From the NCBI GenBank assembly GCA_002342585.1, contig DDQG01000033.1, forward strand, positions 1-43,051: a stretch of DNA of 43,051 nt. Reading direction: 5' to 3'. The stretch's first letter is position 1. Every line of letters starts with the position of its first letter. Made by a program: the position numbers and the translations under genes. This DNA comes from Prevotellaceae bacterium UBA2448. Lineage in GTDB: Bacteria > Bacteroidota > Bacteroidia > Bacteroidales > Bacteroidaceae. Shown in pieces: positions 23,840 through 34,032 of the stretch. The notes under the pieces were generated by a model that had not been told where the DNA came from, searched no databases, and saw only the letters and a list, made by a program, of their open reading frames with translations.

Positions 23840-26416
23840 ATGGCAAAAAAAAATACATATAATAACAATAGCAGAAACACGAAAAGAAAGGGCGATAACG
23901 GCAAGGCGGACTTGAATGTTATAAATGGTATTGAAAAAAAGGAACTGACTGGATTTATTTTGGGACTGATAAGTCTTGTTGTGGCAGTTTTTCTTCTCAT
24001 TGCTTTTTGTTCATATCTTTATACTGGATATGCAGATTTTGATTTGTTGGAACGTCTGAATTCTGGTGATTTGGTAAATGAACATTATCGCTTTCAAAAC
24101 ACATGTGGTAGTCTGGGTGCCAGAGCTGCTTATTTCTTCCTTCACGAAACATTTGGTTTGGCATCATTCCTGTTTATTCCATTCCTGATTATCTTGGGCT
24201 TGAGGCTGATGCGCGTTTTCCGTGTTCATCTTGTGAGAAAGGTAATCCTTGGTCTCTTCATGATGATATGGACTAGCGTTTTCCTCGCATTTATAAGCGA
24301 TTTGATTCCTGGTCTGCAAGACTCGTTCCTCAATATTGGTGGTAATCACGGAAAATTAGTTGTCAGAAAGGTTACTGCTATGGTAGGTTCTCCTGGTTTG
24401 TTGGGATTGATGATAATTACAGCTGTGATGTATCTTGTATATGTAAGTGCAAAGACTATAGAACTGATACGAAGCATGCTGAGAATGAACTTCATTCAGA
24501 AGATTCGTCTTAAGAAACGACAGGCTGAGGAAAGTGCTGAAAATAGTGATGAAGATGAAAACGAGAATGATGAGGATAGTCAGTCTGACGATGAGGAAAC
24601 GGCTGATGCTTCAACACAGTTGGCTCTCGAGTTTGAGAATGTGATGAAGAAGAATAACGTCGTAGAATTCGGTGACCTTACTTCTGATTTAGATAAGGAT
24701 ACAGAGGAAGAAGCTGAGCAGGAGGAAAAGCCAGATAATAGTATTAATTTGGATATTACTGCCAGTTCTGAGAATTCGGATGCAAAGGATGTGGCAGATA
24801 ATGGTGGTGAATCAGAAGAGGAAACAGATGGTCCTGATTTTGATGTTACGGCAACAGAAACAGAGCAGGGTAGCGGGGAGATAGAGCATGGTGATATCAA
24901 TACTCCATACGATCCGAAACTCGACCTTGAGTCGTATCAGTATCCAACAATGGATCTGATCGCAAGTTCTGAAGATAGTACTCCTGCTATTGATATGGCA
25001 GAACAGAATGCGAATAAAGATCGCATTACTCATGTACTTGGTAACTTTGGGGTTGAAATCAGCAGTATTAAAGCCACCATTGGTCCAACTATCACTCTTT
25101 ATGAAATAGTTCCTGCAGAAGGTACCAGAATCAGTAAGATTCGTAACCTGGAAGATGATATTGCTCTTAGCTTGGCTGCTGAGGGAATTCGTATTATTGC
25201 TCCAATTCCAGGTAAAGGAACTATAGGTATAGAAGTTCCTAATAAGAAGAAGTGTGTAGTATCTATGGAGAGCGTTTTGAGTAGTAAAGCTTATCAAGAC
25301 AGCACTATGGAACTGCCTTGTGCTATAGGTAAGACTATTACCAATGAAGTGTTTATGTTTGACCTTGCTAAAGCTCCACACCTTCTCGTTGCTGGTGCTA
25401 CAGGACAAGGTAAATCTGTAGGTTTGAATGCTATCATTGCTTCCCTGCTTTATAAGAAACATCCAGCAGAACTGAAGATTGTTATGGTTGACCCTAAAAA
25501 GGTTGAGTTCAGTATTTATTCTCCAATAGAAAATCATTTCTTGGCTCGCCTTGAGGAAGAAGAAGATTGTATCATTACTGATGTACAGAAAGTAGTGAAG
25601 ACTCTTACGTCGCTTTGTCAACTCATGGATACACGATATGATTTGTTGAAGAAAGCTGGATGTAGAAATATTAAAGAATACAATGCTAAGTTTAAAGAGC
25701 GCAAACTCAATCCGGAGCATGGTCATGAGTTTATGCCTTATATAGTTGTTGTTGTCGATGAGTTCGGAGATCTTATCATGACAGCAGGAAAAGAAGTGGA
25801 ACTTCCAATCTGTCGTATTGCTCAATTGGCTCGTGCTGTAGGTATTCATATGATTATTGCTACACAGCGACCACAGGCAAGCATCATTAGTGGTGCAATC
25901 AAGACAAACTTCCCAGCACGAATGGCATTCAAGGTAAGTTCGATGATAGACTCTCGAGTTGTACTCGACCGTCCTGGCGCACAACAACTGATTGGACGAG
26001 GTGATATGTTGTTCTTGGCAGGAAATGATCCGGTTCGTGTTCAATGTGCATTCCTTGACACACCTGAAGTAAGCAATGTATGTAATTTTATTGCTAAACA
26101 ACAGGGATACCTCCATCCAATGTATTTGCCAGAGGTGGTTGTAGAAAGTGATGCTGATGGTATGGGTGGCGGAAGTGTTGACCCAAAACGTCTCGACCCT
26201 CTCTTTAGCGAAGTAGCTAAGTTCGTGGTTAACTCTCAACAGGGTAGTACTTCGATGATTCAACGTAATTACTCCATCGGTTACAATCGTGCTGGAAAGA
26301 TTATGGACCAGTTGGAACACATGGGTGTAGTTGGTGCTCAGTCGGGTAGTAAACCTCGTGAGGTGTTGATTAAAGATCCACTCACACTTGAATCACTATT
26401 AAATAATTTGGGATAA
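23840..26416 (+). CDS. ftsK: FtsK/SpoIIIE DNA translocase
   Basis: Septal DNA pump that clears chromosomes and triggers dimer resolution at cell division. 858 aa. N-terminal membrane domain with four hydrophobic segments (about 37-62, 106-121, 134-152, 183-202), then a very acidic linker (about 228-350). The motor shows Walker A GATGQGKS (519-526) and Walker B VVVVDEFGDLIM (DEFGDL 640-645), and the ATQRPQASIISG stretch. The C-terminal winged-helix gamma domain (STSMIQRNYSIGYNRAGKIM) is complete, so it can probably read polarity sequences. Downstream, a LolA-like gene starts directly after its stop codon. Confidence 0.96.
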   Translation: MAKKNTYNNNSRNTKRKGDNGKADLNVINGIEKKELTGFILGLISLVVAVFLLIAFCSYLYTGYADFDLLERLNSGDLVNEHYRFQNTCGSLGARAAYFFLHETFGLASFLFIPFLIILGLRLMRVFRVHLVRKVILGLFMMIWTSVFLAFISDLIPGLQDSFLNIGGNHGKLVVRKVTAMVGSPGLLGLMIITAVMYLVYVSAKTIELIRSMLRMNFIQKIRLKKRQAEESAENSDEDENENDEDSQSDDEETADASTQLALEFENVMKKNNVVEFGDLTSDLDKDTEEEAEQEEKPDNSINLDITASSENSDAKDVADNGGESEEETDGPDFDVTATETEQGSGEIEHGDINTPYDPKLDLESYQYPTMDLIASSEDSTPAIDMAEQNANKDRITHVLGNFGVEISSIKATIGPTITLYEIVPAEGTRISKIRNLEDDIALSLAAEGIRIIAPIPGKGTIGIEVPNKKKCVVSMESVLSSKAYQDSTMELPCAIGKTITNEVFMFDLAKAPHLLVAGATGQGKSVGLNAIIASLLYKKHPAELKIVMVDPKKVEFSIYSPIENHFLARLEEEEDCIITDVQKVVKTLTSLCQLMDTRYDLLKKAGCRNIKEYNAKFKERKLNPEHGHEFMPYIVVVVDEFGDLIMTAGKEVELPICRIAQLARAVGIHMIIATQRPQASIISGAIKTNFPARMAFKVSSMIDSRVVLDRPGAQQLIGRGDMLFLAGNDPVRVQCAFLDTPEVSNVCNFIAKQQGYLHPMYLPEVVVESDADGMGGGSVDPKRLDPLFSEVAKFVVNSQQGSTSMIQRNYSIGYNRAGKIMDQLEHMGVVGAQSGSKPREVLIKDPLTLESLLNNLG

Positions 26417-27013
26417 ATGAGAAAACTTACATTTTTCATATTACTCTTTGTTTCCCATATGGTCTTTGCTGATAATGCAAAAGCTATATTGGATAAGGCG
26501 TCGGCTCAGTTTAAAGCAGCTGGTAATGTGAAAATAGGATTTCAGATTACTGCTAATAATCAGAATACCACAGGATATATTAATATTGCAGCAAATAAAT
26601 TCTTCTGCGATATGGCAGGTATAGATGTGTGGTTCGATGGAACTACTATGTGGCATTATGTAAAAGCTGATGGAGAGGTGAGTGTGACAACTCCTTCTGC
26701 TAAGAATTTAGCTAAAATGAATCCTTATTTCTTCCTGACCATTTACAAGAAAGGATATAAATGTAAGATGGGTAAATCGACTAAAGACTACTATGAGGTG
26801 GTGATGACAGGTGGAAAAGACACAGATTTTTCGTCTATAACGGTTCGTTTGAACAAGAAAAACTATAATCCTATATACACAAAGACGATTTCAAAGAAGA
26901 ATACCATAGAGATAACAGTAAACTCCTTCCTGCCGCATCAATCTTTCGATGCTTCCTCTTTCCGTTTCAATCCGAAAGAGTTTCCAGGTGTTGAAGTTAT
27001 TGACTTAAGATAG
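26417..27013 (+). CDS. LolA-like periplasmic lipoprotein carrier protein
   Basis: 198 aa. N-terminal signal peptide (MRKLTFFILLFVSHMVFA), then a LolA-like half-barrel: AKAILDKASAQFKAAGNVKIGF at the start, the central MWHYVKADGEVSVTTPS, and a C-terminal FDASSFRFNPKEFPGVEVIDLR typical of the Bacteroidetes LolA-like family. Its expected role is to bind lipid-modified proteins or lipids in the periplasm. ATG follows the ftsK TAA with no spacer, so the two genes are translationally adjacent; this gene pair is common in Bacteroidetes. Confidence 0.85.
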   Translation: MRKLTFFILLFVSHMVFADNAKAILDKASAQFKAAGNVKIGFQITANNQNTTGYINIAANKFFCDMAGIDVWFDGTTMWHYVKADGEVSVTTPSAKNLAKMNPYFFLTIYKKGYKCKMGKSTKDYYEVVMTGGKDTDFSSITVRLNKKNYNPIYTKTISKKNTIEITVNSFLPHQSFDASSFRFNPKEFPGVEVIDLR

Positions 27014-27064
27014 ATTCTGATTATTAACAAAATATTTTAAATAATTACTTAAATACGATACCAA

Positions 27065-27991
27065 ATGGAACACATTCGTTGTCTTATTTTAGGTTCTGGC
27101 CCTGCTGGTTATACAGCAGCAATATATGCAAGTAGAGCAAATCTTGTTCCTGTTATTTATGAGGGTCTTCAGCCTGGTGGTCAGTTGACGATTACTGATA
27201 TGGTTGAGAATTTCCCATCTCATCCGGAACCTATTTCAGGTCCCGAACTGATGGATCTTATGCGTAAGCAAGTTGAGAAATTCGGAGTAGATATTCGTCA
27301 GCACATTTGTGTTAAGTCCGATCTTTCTGCTGCACCATATAAATTTACATTCGAGGATGGTTCAGAAGTGGAAGCTGACTCTGTGATTATTGCTACAGGA
27401 GCTAGTGCAAAATTCCTTGGACTGGAAAGTGAAGAGAAATATCGTGGAATGGGTGTGAGTGCTTGTGCTACTTGCGACGGTTTTTTCTATCGTAAGAAAG
27501 TTGTTGCTGTCGTTGGAGGTGGTGATACTGCATGTGGTGAAGCACTCTATCTTGCTGGACTCGCTTCAAAGGTGTATCTGATTGTTCGTAAGCCATTCCT
27601 TCGTGCTAGTCAGATTCTTCAAGATAGAGTAAAGAATAATCCAAAGATAGAGATTCTTTTCGAAACAAATACTGTGGAACTCTATGGTGAGAATGGTGTT
27701 GAAGGAGGACATATGGTATATCGTAAGGGAGAATCTGATGAACGCCGTTATGACCTTCCGTTCGATGGCTTCTTCTTGGCCATAGGTCACAATCCAAATA
27801 CTGAAATATTCAAGCCTTGGATTGAAACAGATGAAAACGGATTCATAAAGACTCAGGGGGACACTCCTCGTACGAATATACCTGGTGTTTTTGCAGCAGG
27901 CGATGTTGCAGACCCACGTTACAGACAAGCAATTGTAGCAGCTGGCAGCGGATGTAAAGCTGCTATGGAAGCAGAGAAGTATCTTCTATGA
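27065..27991 (+). CDS. trxB: Thioredoxin-disulfide reductase
   Basis: NADPH-dependent flavoenzyme that reduces thioredoxin. 308 aa. FAD-binding GSGPAGYTAAIYA (10-22), the redox-active CATC (C134, C137), the NADPH-binding VVGGGDTACGEALYL and the C-terminal FAD motif FAAGDVADPRYRQ are all present. Its last four bases overlap the next gene (ATGA), so it is coupled to the DUF5687 permease; a shared function is not evident. Confidence 0.97.
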   Translation: MEHIRCLILGSGPAGYTAAIYASRANLVPVIYEGLQPGGQLTITDMVENFPSHPEPISGPELMDLMRKQVEKFGVDIRQHICVKSDLSAAPYKFTFEDGSEVEADSVIIATGASAKFLGLESEEKYRGMGVSACATCDGFFYRKKVVAVVGGGDTACGEALYLAGLASKVYLIVRKPFLRASQILQDRVKNNPKIEILFETNTVELYGENGVEGGHMVYRKGESDERRYDLPFDGFFLAIGHNPNTEIFKPWIETDENGFIKTQGDTPRTNIPGVFAAGDVADPRYRQAIVAAGSGCKAAMEAEKYLL

Positions 27992-29496
27992 CATTAAATC
28001 AAGCAAGAATATTTTATAGACTGATATCACGTCATCAGCACCTTCATGCCCACAGACATCCTATGTTTGAGAAAAACATGTTTGTGAAGGTGTTCAGCTA
28101 TATCTTTATTTCCTTTTGGGCTGTATATCTCATGATGCTTGCATTTTTCTTTTATGAGGTATTCAGCGAAGGAGCTTTAGAGGCTTTTGATATGGTAGAT
28201 GGCTGTATGATATTTATGCTTGTACTCGATTTCTTCCTTCGTTTTGGAATGCAGGAAACTCCAGCTCAAGATGTACACTCATACAAGTTGATGCCTATAC
28301 CTATACGTTTCCTTCTTGATGTTTTTTTGGTTCGTATGGGACTTAGTGCCTACAATTTCTTCTGGTTTTTCTTCCTTGTTCCCTTTGGACTATTGGCTGT
28401 CGTTAAGTTTTATGGTTTCATTGGCTTGCTAAGCTATTTACTTGGATGGTGGATGTTGTTTGTAGTCAATAGTATGTGGTATCTTATATGTCGTACATTC
28501 GTTAACCGAAATATATATCTTATCGTCGTTCCTATACTTTTTTATGCGGCAATCATTTTCTTTGGCATGTTCTATGACTCTGATAATCCCTGGCTCTTCA
28601 ATACAGGAATATGGATTGGCAGATTGTTCGTTACATGCAACCCTCTCATGTATGTGCTTGCGTTAGCCGTTATTGTTCCGTTATTCTGCATAAATAGAAA
28701 AATACAGTATTTGTCTGTCTATAACGAAATTGCAAAAGGCGAGAAAGTAGATAAGTATAAATCCTACGAACTCTCTATACTTGAACGATTCGGAACAGTT
28801 GGAGAATACTTGAAACTGGAGATTCAGTCTATTATCCGAAATGCTGTTATTCGTAAACAATTCCTGACAGGCTTCTACTGTACATTAGCATTTTGCTTAT
28901 TGTTTGCTTTTACAGACATATATGATGATTTACCTGTTATGAAAATATATATATGTGTGTATTGTTTTTCATGTCTTAGTATAATGACTTTGACGGTTAT
29001 ATTATGTGCTGAAGGAAATTATATCGACGGACTTATGTCCCGTAAGGAAAGCATACTTTCACTTCTTAAAGCAAAGTACTATTTTAATTGTCTTTTGATG
29101 ATTGTCCCGTTGCTAATAGCTTTGTTTCCTATATCAAAAGGGAAACTTAGTATAGAGGAAGCTTTAGGGTGTGCTTTTTTTACTAGTGGTGTAGTCATGC
29201 CTTTCCTTTTCCAGTTAGCAGCTTATAATGATTCTACTATAAATCTGAATTCCCGTATTACAAAAACCGGACGCAGTACAAAGACTCAGATATTCTTCTC
29301 TTCCGCAGCATTGTTTCTTCCCATGCTGATAATGTATGTGATGGTTGCTTTACTTGGGGAAGAAATAACTTCCGGTTTTATGATGCTTGTTGGAGTTATA
29401 GGTACAGTACTCCATCCGCTCTGGTTGCGTAATATATATCACAGATTTATGAACCGTCGATATAAGATAATGGATGGTTTCCGCAATTCTCGTTAA
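27988..29496 (+). CDS. DUF5687 family membrane protein, ABC exporter permease
   Basis: 502 aa with about ten to twelve hydrophobic segments. Hallmarks of DUF5687, a Bacteroidetes ABC-2-like permease family, include the N-terminal RHPMFEKNMFVKVF region, the DFFLRFGMQ stretch and a cytoplasmic loop with YNEIAKGEKVDKYKSYELSILERFGTVGEYLKLEI. It starts inside the end of trxB and is followed 18 bp later by its likely ATPase. The transported substrate is unknown. Confidence 0.82.
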   Translation: MTLNQARIFYRLISRHQHLHAHRHPMFEKNMFVKVFSYIFISFWAVYLMMLAFFFYEVFSEGALEAFDMVDGCMIFMLVLDFFLRFGMQETPAQDVHSYKLMPIPIRFLLDVFLVRMGLSAYNFFWFFFLVPFGLLAVVKFYGFIGLLSYLLGWWMLFVVNSMWYLICRTFVNRNIYLIVVPILFYAAIIFFGMFYDSDNPWLFNTGIWIGRLFVTCNPLMYVLALAVIVPLFCINRKIQYLSVYNEIAKGEKVDKYKSYELSILERFGTVGEYLKLEIQSIIRNAVIRKQFLTGFYCTLAFCLLFAFTDIYDDLPVMKIYICVYCFSCLSIMTLTVILCAEGNYIDGLMSRKESILSLLKAKYYFNCLLMIVPLLIALFPISKGKLSIEEALGCAFFTSGVVMPFLFQLAAYNDSTINLNSRITKTGRSTKTQIFFSSAALFLPMLIMYVMVALLGEEITSGFMMLVGVIGTVLHPLWLRNIYHRFMNRRYKIMDGFRNSR

Positions 29497-29514
29497 CGAT
29501 TACTTGATACTATT

Positions 29515-30252
29515 ATGAATATAACAATAGAAAACCTGACAAAACACTTTGGTGAAAAAGAAGCGCTTAATATAAAGCGATATGACATACATAGTGGTGA
29601 AATAATTGGTCTGCTCGGTAATAATGGAGCAGGAAAAACCACGCTTTTCCGTATATTGCTGGATTTGCTTCATGCTGATACTGGTACAACGATTATACAC
29701 GGGACATTACCCGATGGTTCGTATGCTTCGTTCGATACTGCCAAAAACGAAGATTGGAAACGCTATACAGGTGCTTTTATCGACTCAGGTTTCCTAATTG
29801 ATTTCCTCACTCCCGAAGAATATTTCAGTTTCATTGGTAAGGTAAATAATATTTCTCAATCAGTTATCAATGAACAGCTTCTTCAGTTTGAGGGTTTCAT
29901 GAATGGTGAGGTTTTGGGACGCAATATACTTATTCGCAATCTCTCTATGGGTAATCAACAGAAGGTTGGTATTATAGGGGCTATGCTTGCAAATCCAAAA
30001 CTACTTATCCTTGACGAACCATTTAACTTTCTAGATCCTTCATCGCAGTTGGCAATGAAATATCTGCTTGAAAACTACAATAAGGAGACGGGAGCTACCA
30101 TAATTGTTTCGTCACATAATCTTACTCATACTTTCGACATCTGTACACGTGCCACGTTATTAGAACATGGTAAAATTATTAAGGACTACAGCAAAGATTA
30201 TGCTACTCTTACTACAGAAATAGAAGAGTATTTCAAGTGGAATGCATTCTGA
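29515..30252 (+). CDS. ABC transporter ATP-binding protein
   Basis: 245 aa. Walker A GNNGAGKT (35-42), signature LSMGNQQK (143-150), Walker B LLILDEPF (163-170) and the switch His 201. The signature differs from LSGGQ, as in many ABC-2-type exporters. Partner of the upstream DUF5687 permease (18 bp). Its stop codon is separated from the nhaA stop, on the other strand, by one base; no terminator is seen in this junction. Confidence 0.93.
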   Translation: MNITIENLTKHFGEKEALNIKRYDIHSGEIIGLLGNNGAGKTTLFRILLDLLHADTGTTIIHGTLPDGSYASFDTAKNEDWKRYTGAFIDSGFLIDFLTPEEYFSFIGKVNNISQSVINEQLLQFEGFMNGEVLGRNILIRNLSMGNQQKVGIIGAMLANPKLLILDEPFNFLDPSSQLAMKYLLENYNKETGATIIVSSHNLTHTFDICTRATLLEHGKIIKDYSKDYATLTTEIEEYFKWNAF

Positions 30253-30253
30253 T

Positions 30254-31687
30254 TTATTTCTTTTCTGCTTTGTTTACAAGCATAATCAAAATGCTTCCAA
30301 GTAATCCTGCTGAAAGTGATGCCATCAGAACGGCAATCTTTCCACTTGCACGCAATGTTTCAGTAGACGATGTGTCAAGACCTCCAAATGACAATGTGTC
30401 AACAAAAATGGACATTGTAAAACCAATTCCTCCCAGACAAGCAACTGCAAACAGCATTTTCCATGAAGCATTCTCTGGCATAGCGCCAACTTTTGATTTG
30501 ATAGCAATCCAACTGGCAATTGTGATACCTATAGGTTTTCCTAACAAAAGTCCGAAATAAACTCCCATTCCTACAAAACCTACATTCGCAATACCTGGCA
30601 GAGACTGGAATATATTAAAGAAACTTATATCTGGTATCTCAACACCTGCGTTTGCAAGAGCAAATATTGGCATAATCAAGAAGTTAACCCAAGGATTCAA
30701 TCTGTGTTCCAATCTATAGCTCATACCTATAGTGTTGCTTGTGATATAACTCAGTCGACGCAGGCAATGGCGTTGTAAACCATTAGGGAAAGATTCTTCG
30801 CCAGGTGCTTCTTCAAATTTTTCCAACCTGTAGCAGTATTTTCTGAAATTTCTCTGTAGGAATGGTTTGTTGAAACGTGCTTCCATAGGAATAAGAAAAG
30901 CCATAACTACTCCCGACATAGTAGCATGAATACCTGAATAATAGAACAGGAACCATATCACTATTGCTGGAAACCAATAGTAATTCATGTTCTTCTCACC
31001 CAACTTATTCATGATAATTACTCCTACTATCAGTATTAATGCAACTAATAGTAGTGGGAAATTGATATTTCCACCATAGAATAGTGCTACAACGAGTATT
31101 GCTCCTAAGTCGTCTGCAATTGCAAGGGCTGTAAGGAATATCTTAAGTGAAACAGGTACTCTGTCACCTAAAATCGACATGATACCTATAGCAAATGCAA
31201 TATCTGTTGCAGTTGGAATACCCCATCCGCCAGCAGTGATAGTACCTTGATTGAAAAGGGTATAAATCAATGCTGGAGCTATCATACCTCCAGCAGCAGC
31301 AATTACCGGGAGAATGGCTTTTTTGACAGAAGATAACTCTCCGCATACCACTTCACGCTTTATCTCTAATCCGACAGTAAAAAAGAATATAACCATCAGA
31401 ATGTCGTTGATAAACTTCTCAACTGTCATGTCCTTCGGGAAGGTCCAGTCGATGGCTCTCATTCCTGTTTCTGGATCTACTGGACTTTGGATTGACATAC
31501 TCAAGTCTGTTTCAAGAATTGTGTGGTACAGTTCTTTTGTGAATGGCAGGTTTGCAAGCAACATTGCAACAATCACACACAATAATAATGTCACACCACT
31601 AGCCCAAGGTTGTTTCATAAAACTCGTGCGGGACAAATTCATCTTATGCAAATTCTTGTTCCAAGAATAGGTGGGAATAATTTTCAT
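30254..31687 (-). CDS. nhaA: Na+/H+ antiporter
   Basis: Inner-membrane antiporter exchanging sodium for protons, for pH and salt homeostasis. 477 aa, longer than the E. coli protein by about 90 residues, mainly at the N-terminus and in a central cytoplasmic loop (YRLEKFEEAPGEESFPNGLQ). Signature segments: FFTVGLEIKRE, WGIPTATDIAFAIGI with the Asp of the discontinuous helix, and ALAIADDLGAI with the Asp-Asp ion-binding pair. It is the last gene of the SPOR-FHA-AraC-AraC operon (4 bp after the AraC gene), so these regulators probably control it. An internal Met16 is a possible alternative start. Confidence 0.95.
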   Translation of the reverse strand: MKIIPTYSWNKNLHKMNLSRTSFMKQPWASGVTLLLCVIVAMLLANLPFTKELYHTILETDLSMSIQSPVDPETGMRAIDWTFPKDMTVEKFINDILMVIFFFTVGLEIKREVVCGELSSVKKAILPVIAAAGGMIAPALIYTLFNQGTITAGGWGIPTATDIAFAIGIMSILGDRVPVSLKIFLTALAIADDLGAILVVALFYGGNINFPLLLVALILIVGVIIMNKLGEKNMNYYWFPAIVIWFLFYYSGIHATMSGVVMAFLIPMEARFNKPFLQRNFRKYCYRLEKFEEAPGEESFPNGLQRHCLRRLSYITSNTIGMSYRLEHRLNPWVNFLIMPIFALANAGVEIPDISFFNIFQSLPGIANVGFVGMGVYFGLLLGKPIGITIASWIAIKSKVGAMPENASWKMLFAVACLGGIGFTMSIFVDTLSFGGLDTSSTETLRASGKIAVLMASLSAGLLGSILIMLVNKAEKK

Positions 31688-31691
31688 ATAA

Positions 31692-32591
31692 TCAATTGTT
31701 TAAACTTTTTTTGTATTCTTTTGGGGTAATGCCTGCAATACGTTTGAAGAAACGATTATAGCTGATTAGATTGGGGAACTGCAGTTCCTGAGCTATTTCC
31801 GCTGATGTCATATGGTGAATGCTTATCATTGTCTTGGCATGATGCACAACATACTCGCCAATCCATTGTGATGCATTCTTGTCGCTATACTGCAGGGCTA
31901 CGAACGAAAGGTACTTAGGTGATATGTGTAATAAATCAGCATAGAATTGCACCGTTCGCTCTGTTTTAGCATAATTGTTGAGGGCTTCCAAGAATTTCTG
32001 GAATAAATCGTATTGTCTTGAATTTGTATTGCCTTGCTGCTCCTGTTTTTTTGTTGTTTCAAACAATTTCATATTGTTGATTAACAAAGCATTCAGATAA
32101 CTGCGAATAACTATCATTTTGTACTCGTAATTCATTCTTACACATTCTTTCCTCAGCTCGGTATAGAGTAGTTGGTATATAGACATCTGTTCTTCAATAC
32201 AGTCTTCAATCAGAAATCCCTTTTCATAGACCGTACGATCATAATTGATATATATATCGTCGAAAGTCTTTTTAAGCAAATCAGGGAAAATGACAAACAT
32301 GATATATCTGCAGTCGCTTGAAGCATTCATGAATTCACCTTCAGACTCGGGTAGGGTAGTCATCACCTGTCCAGCCATTATATCAGTCTCTTCTCCATTT
32401 ATTCTGACATGGATGCTACCTTGCATCACAAAACAAATAATCATCTGGTCTATTTTTACTGATTCACTTGTTTTTAGTGGAGCCAAAGGTCTAACTAATC
32501 CATAATTATCCAATAAGACCAGCTCCTCAGGAATCATAACCATAGATGCATTTGCTTCGTGCGATAATATGTCAATTACTGGGAATGCCAT
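31692..32591 (-). CDS. AraC-family transcriptional regulator (second of tandem pair)
   Basis: 299 aa. The N-terminal about 180 residues form a ligand-binding cupin-like domain (MIICFVMQGSIHVRINGEE). The C-terminal HTH_18 domain has two helix-turn-helix units: VQFYADLLHISPKYLSFVAL and SAEIAQELQFPNLISYNRFF, closing with AGITPKEYKKS. The start ATG overlaps the stop of the preceding AraC gene by one base (TGATG). It lies 4 bp before nhaA, the most direct candidate target. The ligand is unknown. Confidence 0.9.
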   Translation of the reverse strand: MAFPVIDILSHEANASMVMIPEELVLLDNYGLVRPLAPLKTSESVKIDQMIICFVMQGSIHVRINGEETDIMAGQVMTTLPESEGEFMNASSDCRYIMFVIFPDLLKKTFDDIYINYDRTVYEKGFLIEDCIEEQMSIYQLLYTELRKECVRMNYEYKMIVIRSYLNALLINNMKLFETTKKQEQQGNTNSRQYDLFQKFLEALNNYAKTERTVQFYADLLHISPKYLSFVALQYSDKNASQWIGEYVVHHAKTMISIHHMTSAEIAQELQFPNLISYNRFFKRIAGITPKEYKKSLNN

Positions 32592-33496
32592 CAGGGTTCG
32601 ATTATATTTTTGCGGTTGTAAACTTTCTGATATTCGTATGGCGAAATACCTACAACACGTTTAAAAAATCTGCCGAAGAAACTCTGATTGGGAAAGTTAT
32701 AGTGTTCGCTGATTTTCTTAATATTCATATTGTTGGAATAGAGCATCTGTTTTATTCTGCCAGCTACATAATTGTCTATTACCTGCGAAGCCGTATGTCC
32801 TGTGTAGTTATCAACAATTGTTGAAAGATATTTTGATGTTATTCCAATTTTCTGTGCATAGAATTGTACGCTTCGTTCCTTTTTGTAATATAGACTCAGT
32901 TGGTTCAGGAACTTATTATAGAACAGCCACCCTTTTGATTTGTCAACTTGCTCAGTTTCACTTTCTACAGACACAAACGAATACAAGTGGGCTATATATG
33001 CTGTCAAGAAAGCACGAAGCGTCATCTCTTTCGTGCGGTAGTCGTGTCTGTCATGTTCAATTCTGATCAGATGATAGTCGTTCAGAAGAATTTCTGTGTA
33101 ATATTTGTCCAAATGGTAATGATGACACTTGTAGTACCTTACGCCAACACTACTACCTGTTGCGGAATGTTCGTATATATCTTCGATTATTTCGTTATGT
33201 ATCATGAGACAGTACATTATGCATTTTGATTCCAAAAACTCATAATGTACAAAAGGAGTAATGATGAAAATATCGTTCGATTTCACTTCCACCAACTTAT
33301 TGTTTACAACCATATGCAATGTACCATGCAACACCGAAACAATCAATGTACATTGAGTGTTGTACATCTCAGAATAGGTGTAAACATTTGGCTCGCCTTT
33401 GGTTTCTAAGTTGTCCAGAAGAATGTATCTGTCTTTGAACGATTTTAGTCGTAAGCCGATTATGTTGTCTTTTTTCAACAAATCTCCTTCAATCAT
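32591..33496 (-). CDS. AraC-family transcriptional regulator (first of tandem pair)
   Basis: 301 aa, with the same architecture as its neighbour: cupin-like sensor (TLIVSVLHGTLHMVVNNK) and AraC DNA-binding domain (VQFYAQKIGITSKYLSTIVD; NIKKISEHYNFPNQSFFGRF; VGISPYEYQK). The two are paralogues by similarity of the DNA-binding domain but differ strongly in the sensor part, which may allow two signals. Its end overlaps the next gene by one base, and the FHA gene stops 3 bp before its start, so it belongs to the same transcript. Confidence 0.9.
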   Translation of the reverse strand: MIEGDLLKKDNIIGLRLKSFKDRYILLDNLETKGEPNVYTYSEMYNTQCTLIVSVLHGTLHMVVNNKLVEVKSNDIFIITPFVHYEFLESKCIMYCLMIHNEIIEDIYEHSATGSSVGVRYYKCHHYHLDKYYTEILLNDYHLIRIEHDRHDYRTKEMTLRAFLTAYIAHLYSFVSVESETEQVDKSKGWLFYNKFLNQLSLYYKKERSVQFYAQKIGITSKYLSTIVDNYTGHTASQVIDNYVAGRIKQMLYSNNMNIKKISEHYNFPNQSFFGRFFKRVVGISPYEYQKVYNRKNIIEP

Positions 33497-33498
33497 AC

Positions 33499-34032
33499 TT
33501 AATTTGTGCCATCAGGAGCAGCTCTCAAAATAAGAGTTGTTGCACCGATGGTTATTATGTCTCCATCAGAAAGATTTATTCTGTCATTGTTTTTTAGAAT
33601 CTCATTCATGTGGAATGTACCTGTGTCACTTGGAGCATCTCTCAATATATATTGTATTTGCCCATTTTTTGTGCGTTTCACGGTTATACAGCAATGATAA
33701 GTATCAATGCTGGGGTCACGTGTTTCAATTGGCTTGTTGATATTTGTTCCCTGGATATATCTGCCGAATTCGTTTTCGCCTAATTCGAGAGGAATTACTT
33801 GCTTGTAGGTAAACACATTCTCAACCACAACGATACTGCCATAATCTTCTGAATAGGCATTCTCATCTAATTTTTTTTCTTCGTGTTTTTCCTGTAGTTT
33901 AGATTTTCCTATGCGTATGCCAAATTCCTTATGGCAATTGCTGCATTCGAACACCAAAGCCTGACCGTCCACATAGCGAGTTTCATCAAATACTATGTAG
34001 TTGTCGCATTTGGGGCAACGTACTCTTTTCAT
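33499..34032 (-). CDS. Zinc-ribbon and FHA domain protein
   Basis: 177 aa. The N-terminus is a zinc ribbon with C6, C9, C30 and C33 (CPKC, CSNC). After a charged linker follows an FHA domain (about 75-172) with the conserved GR at about 90, the SIDTYHC phosphothreonine-loop region, and LSDGDIITIGATTL. FHA domains bind phosphothreonine peptides; no Ser/Thr kinase is in the window. Its start overlaps the SPOR-domain gene by 4 bp (ATGA), which implies a stoichiometric link with that envelope protein. Confidence 0.88.
   Translation of the reverse strand: MKRVRCPKCDNYIVFDETRYVDGQALVFECSNCHKEFGIRIGKSKLQEKHEEKKLDENAYSEDYGSIVVVENVFTYKQVIPLELGENEFGRYIQGTNINKPIETRDPSIDTYHCCITVKRTKNGQIQYILRDAPSDTGTFHMNEILKNNDRINLSDGDIITIGATTLILRAAPDGTN

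Noticed and set aside
24812..26320. 502-codon minus-strand frame opposite ftsK
   Set aside because: Shadow of a conserved gene; composition is unlike a real protein (Ser/Thr/Asn/His-rich) and no motif is seen.
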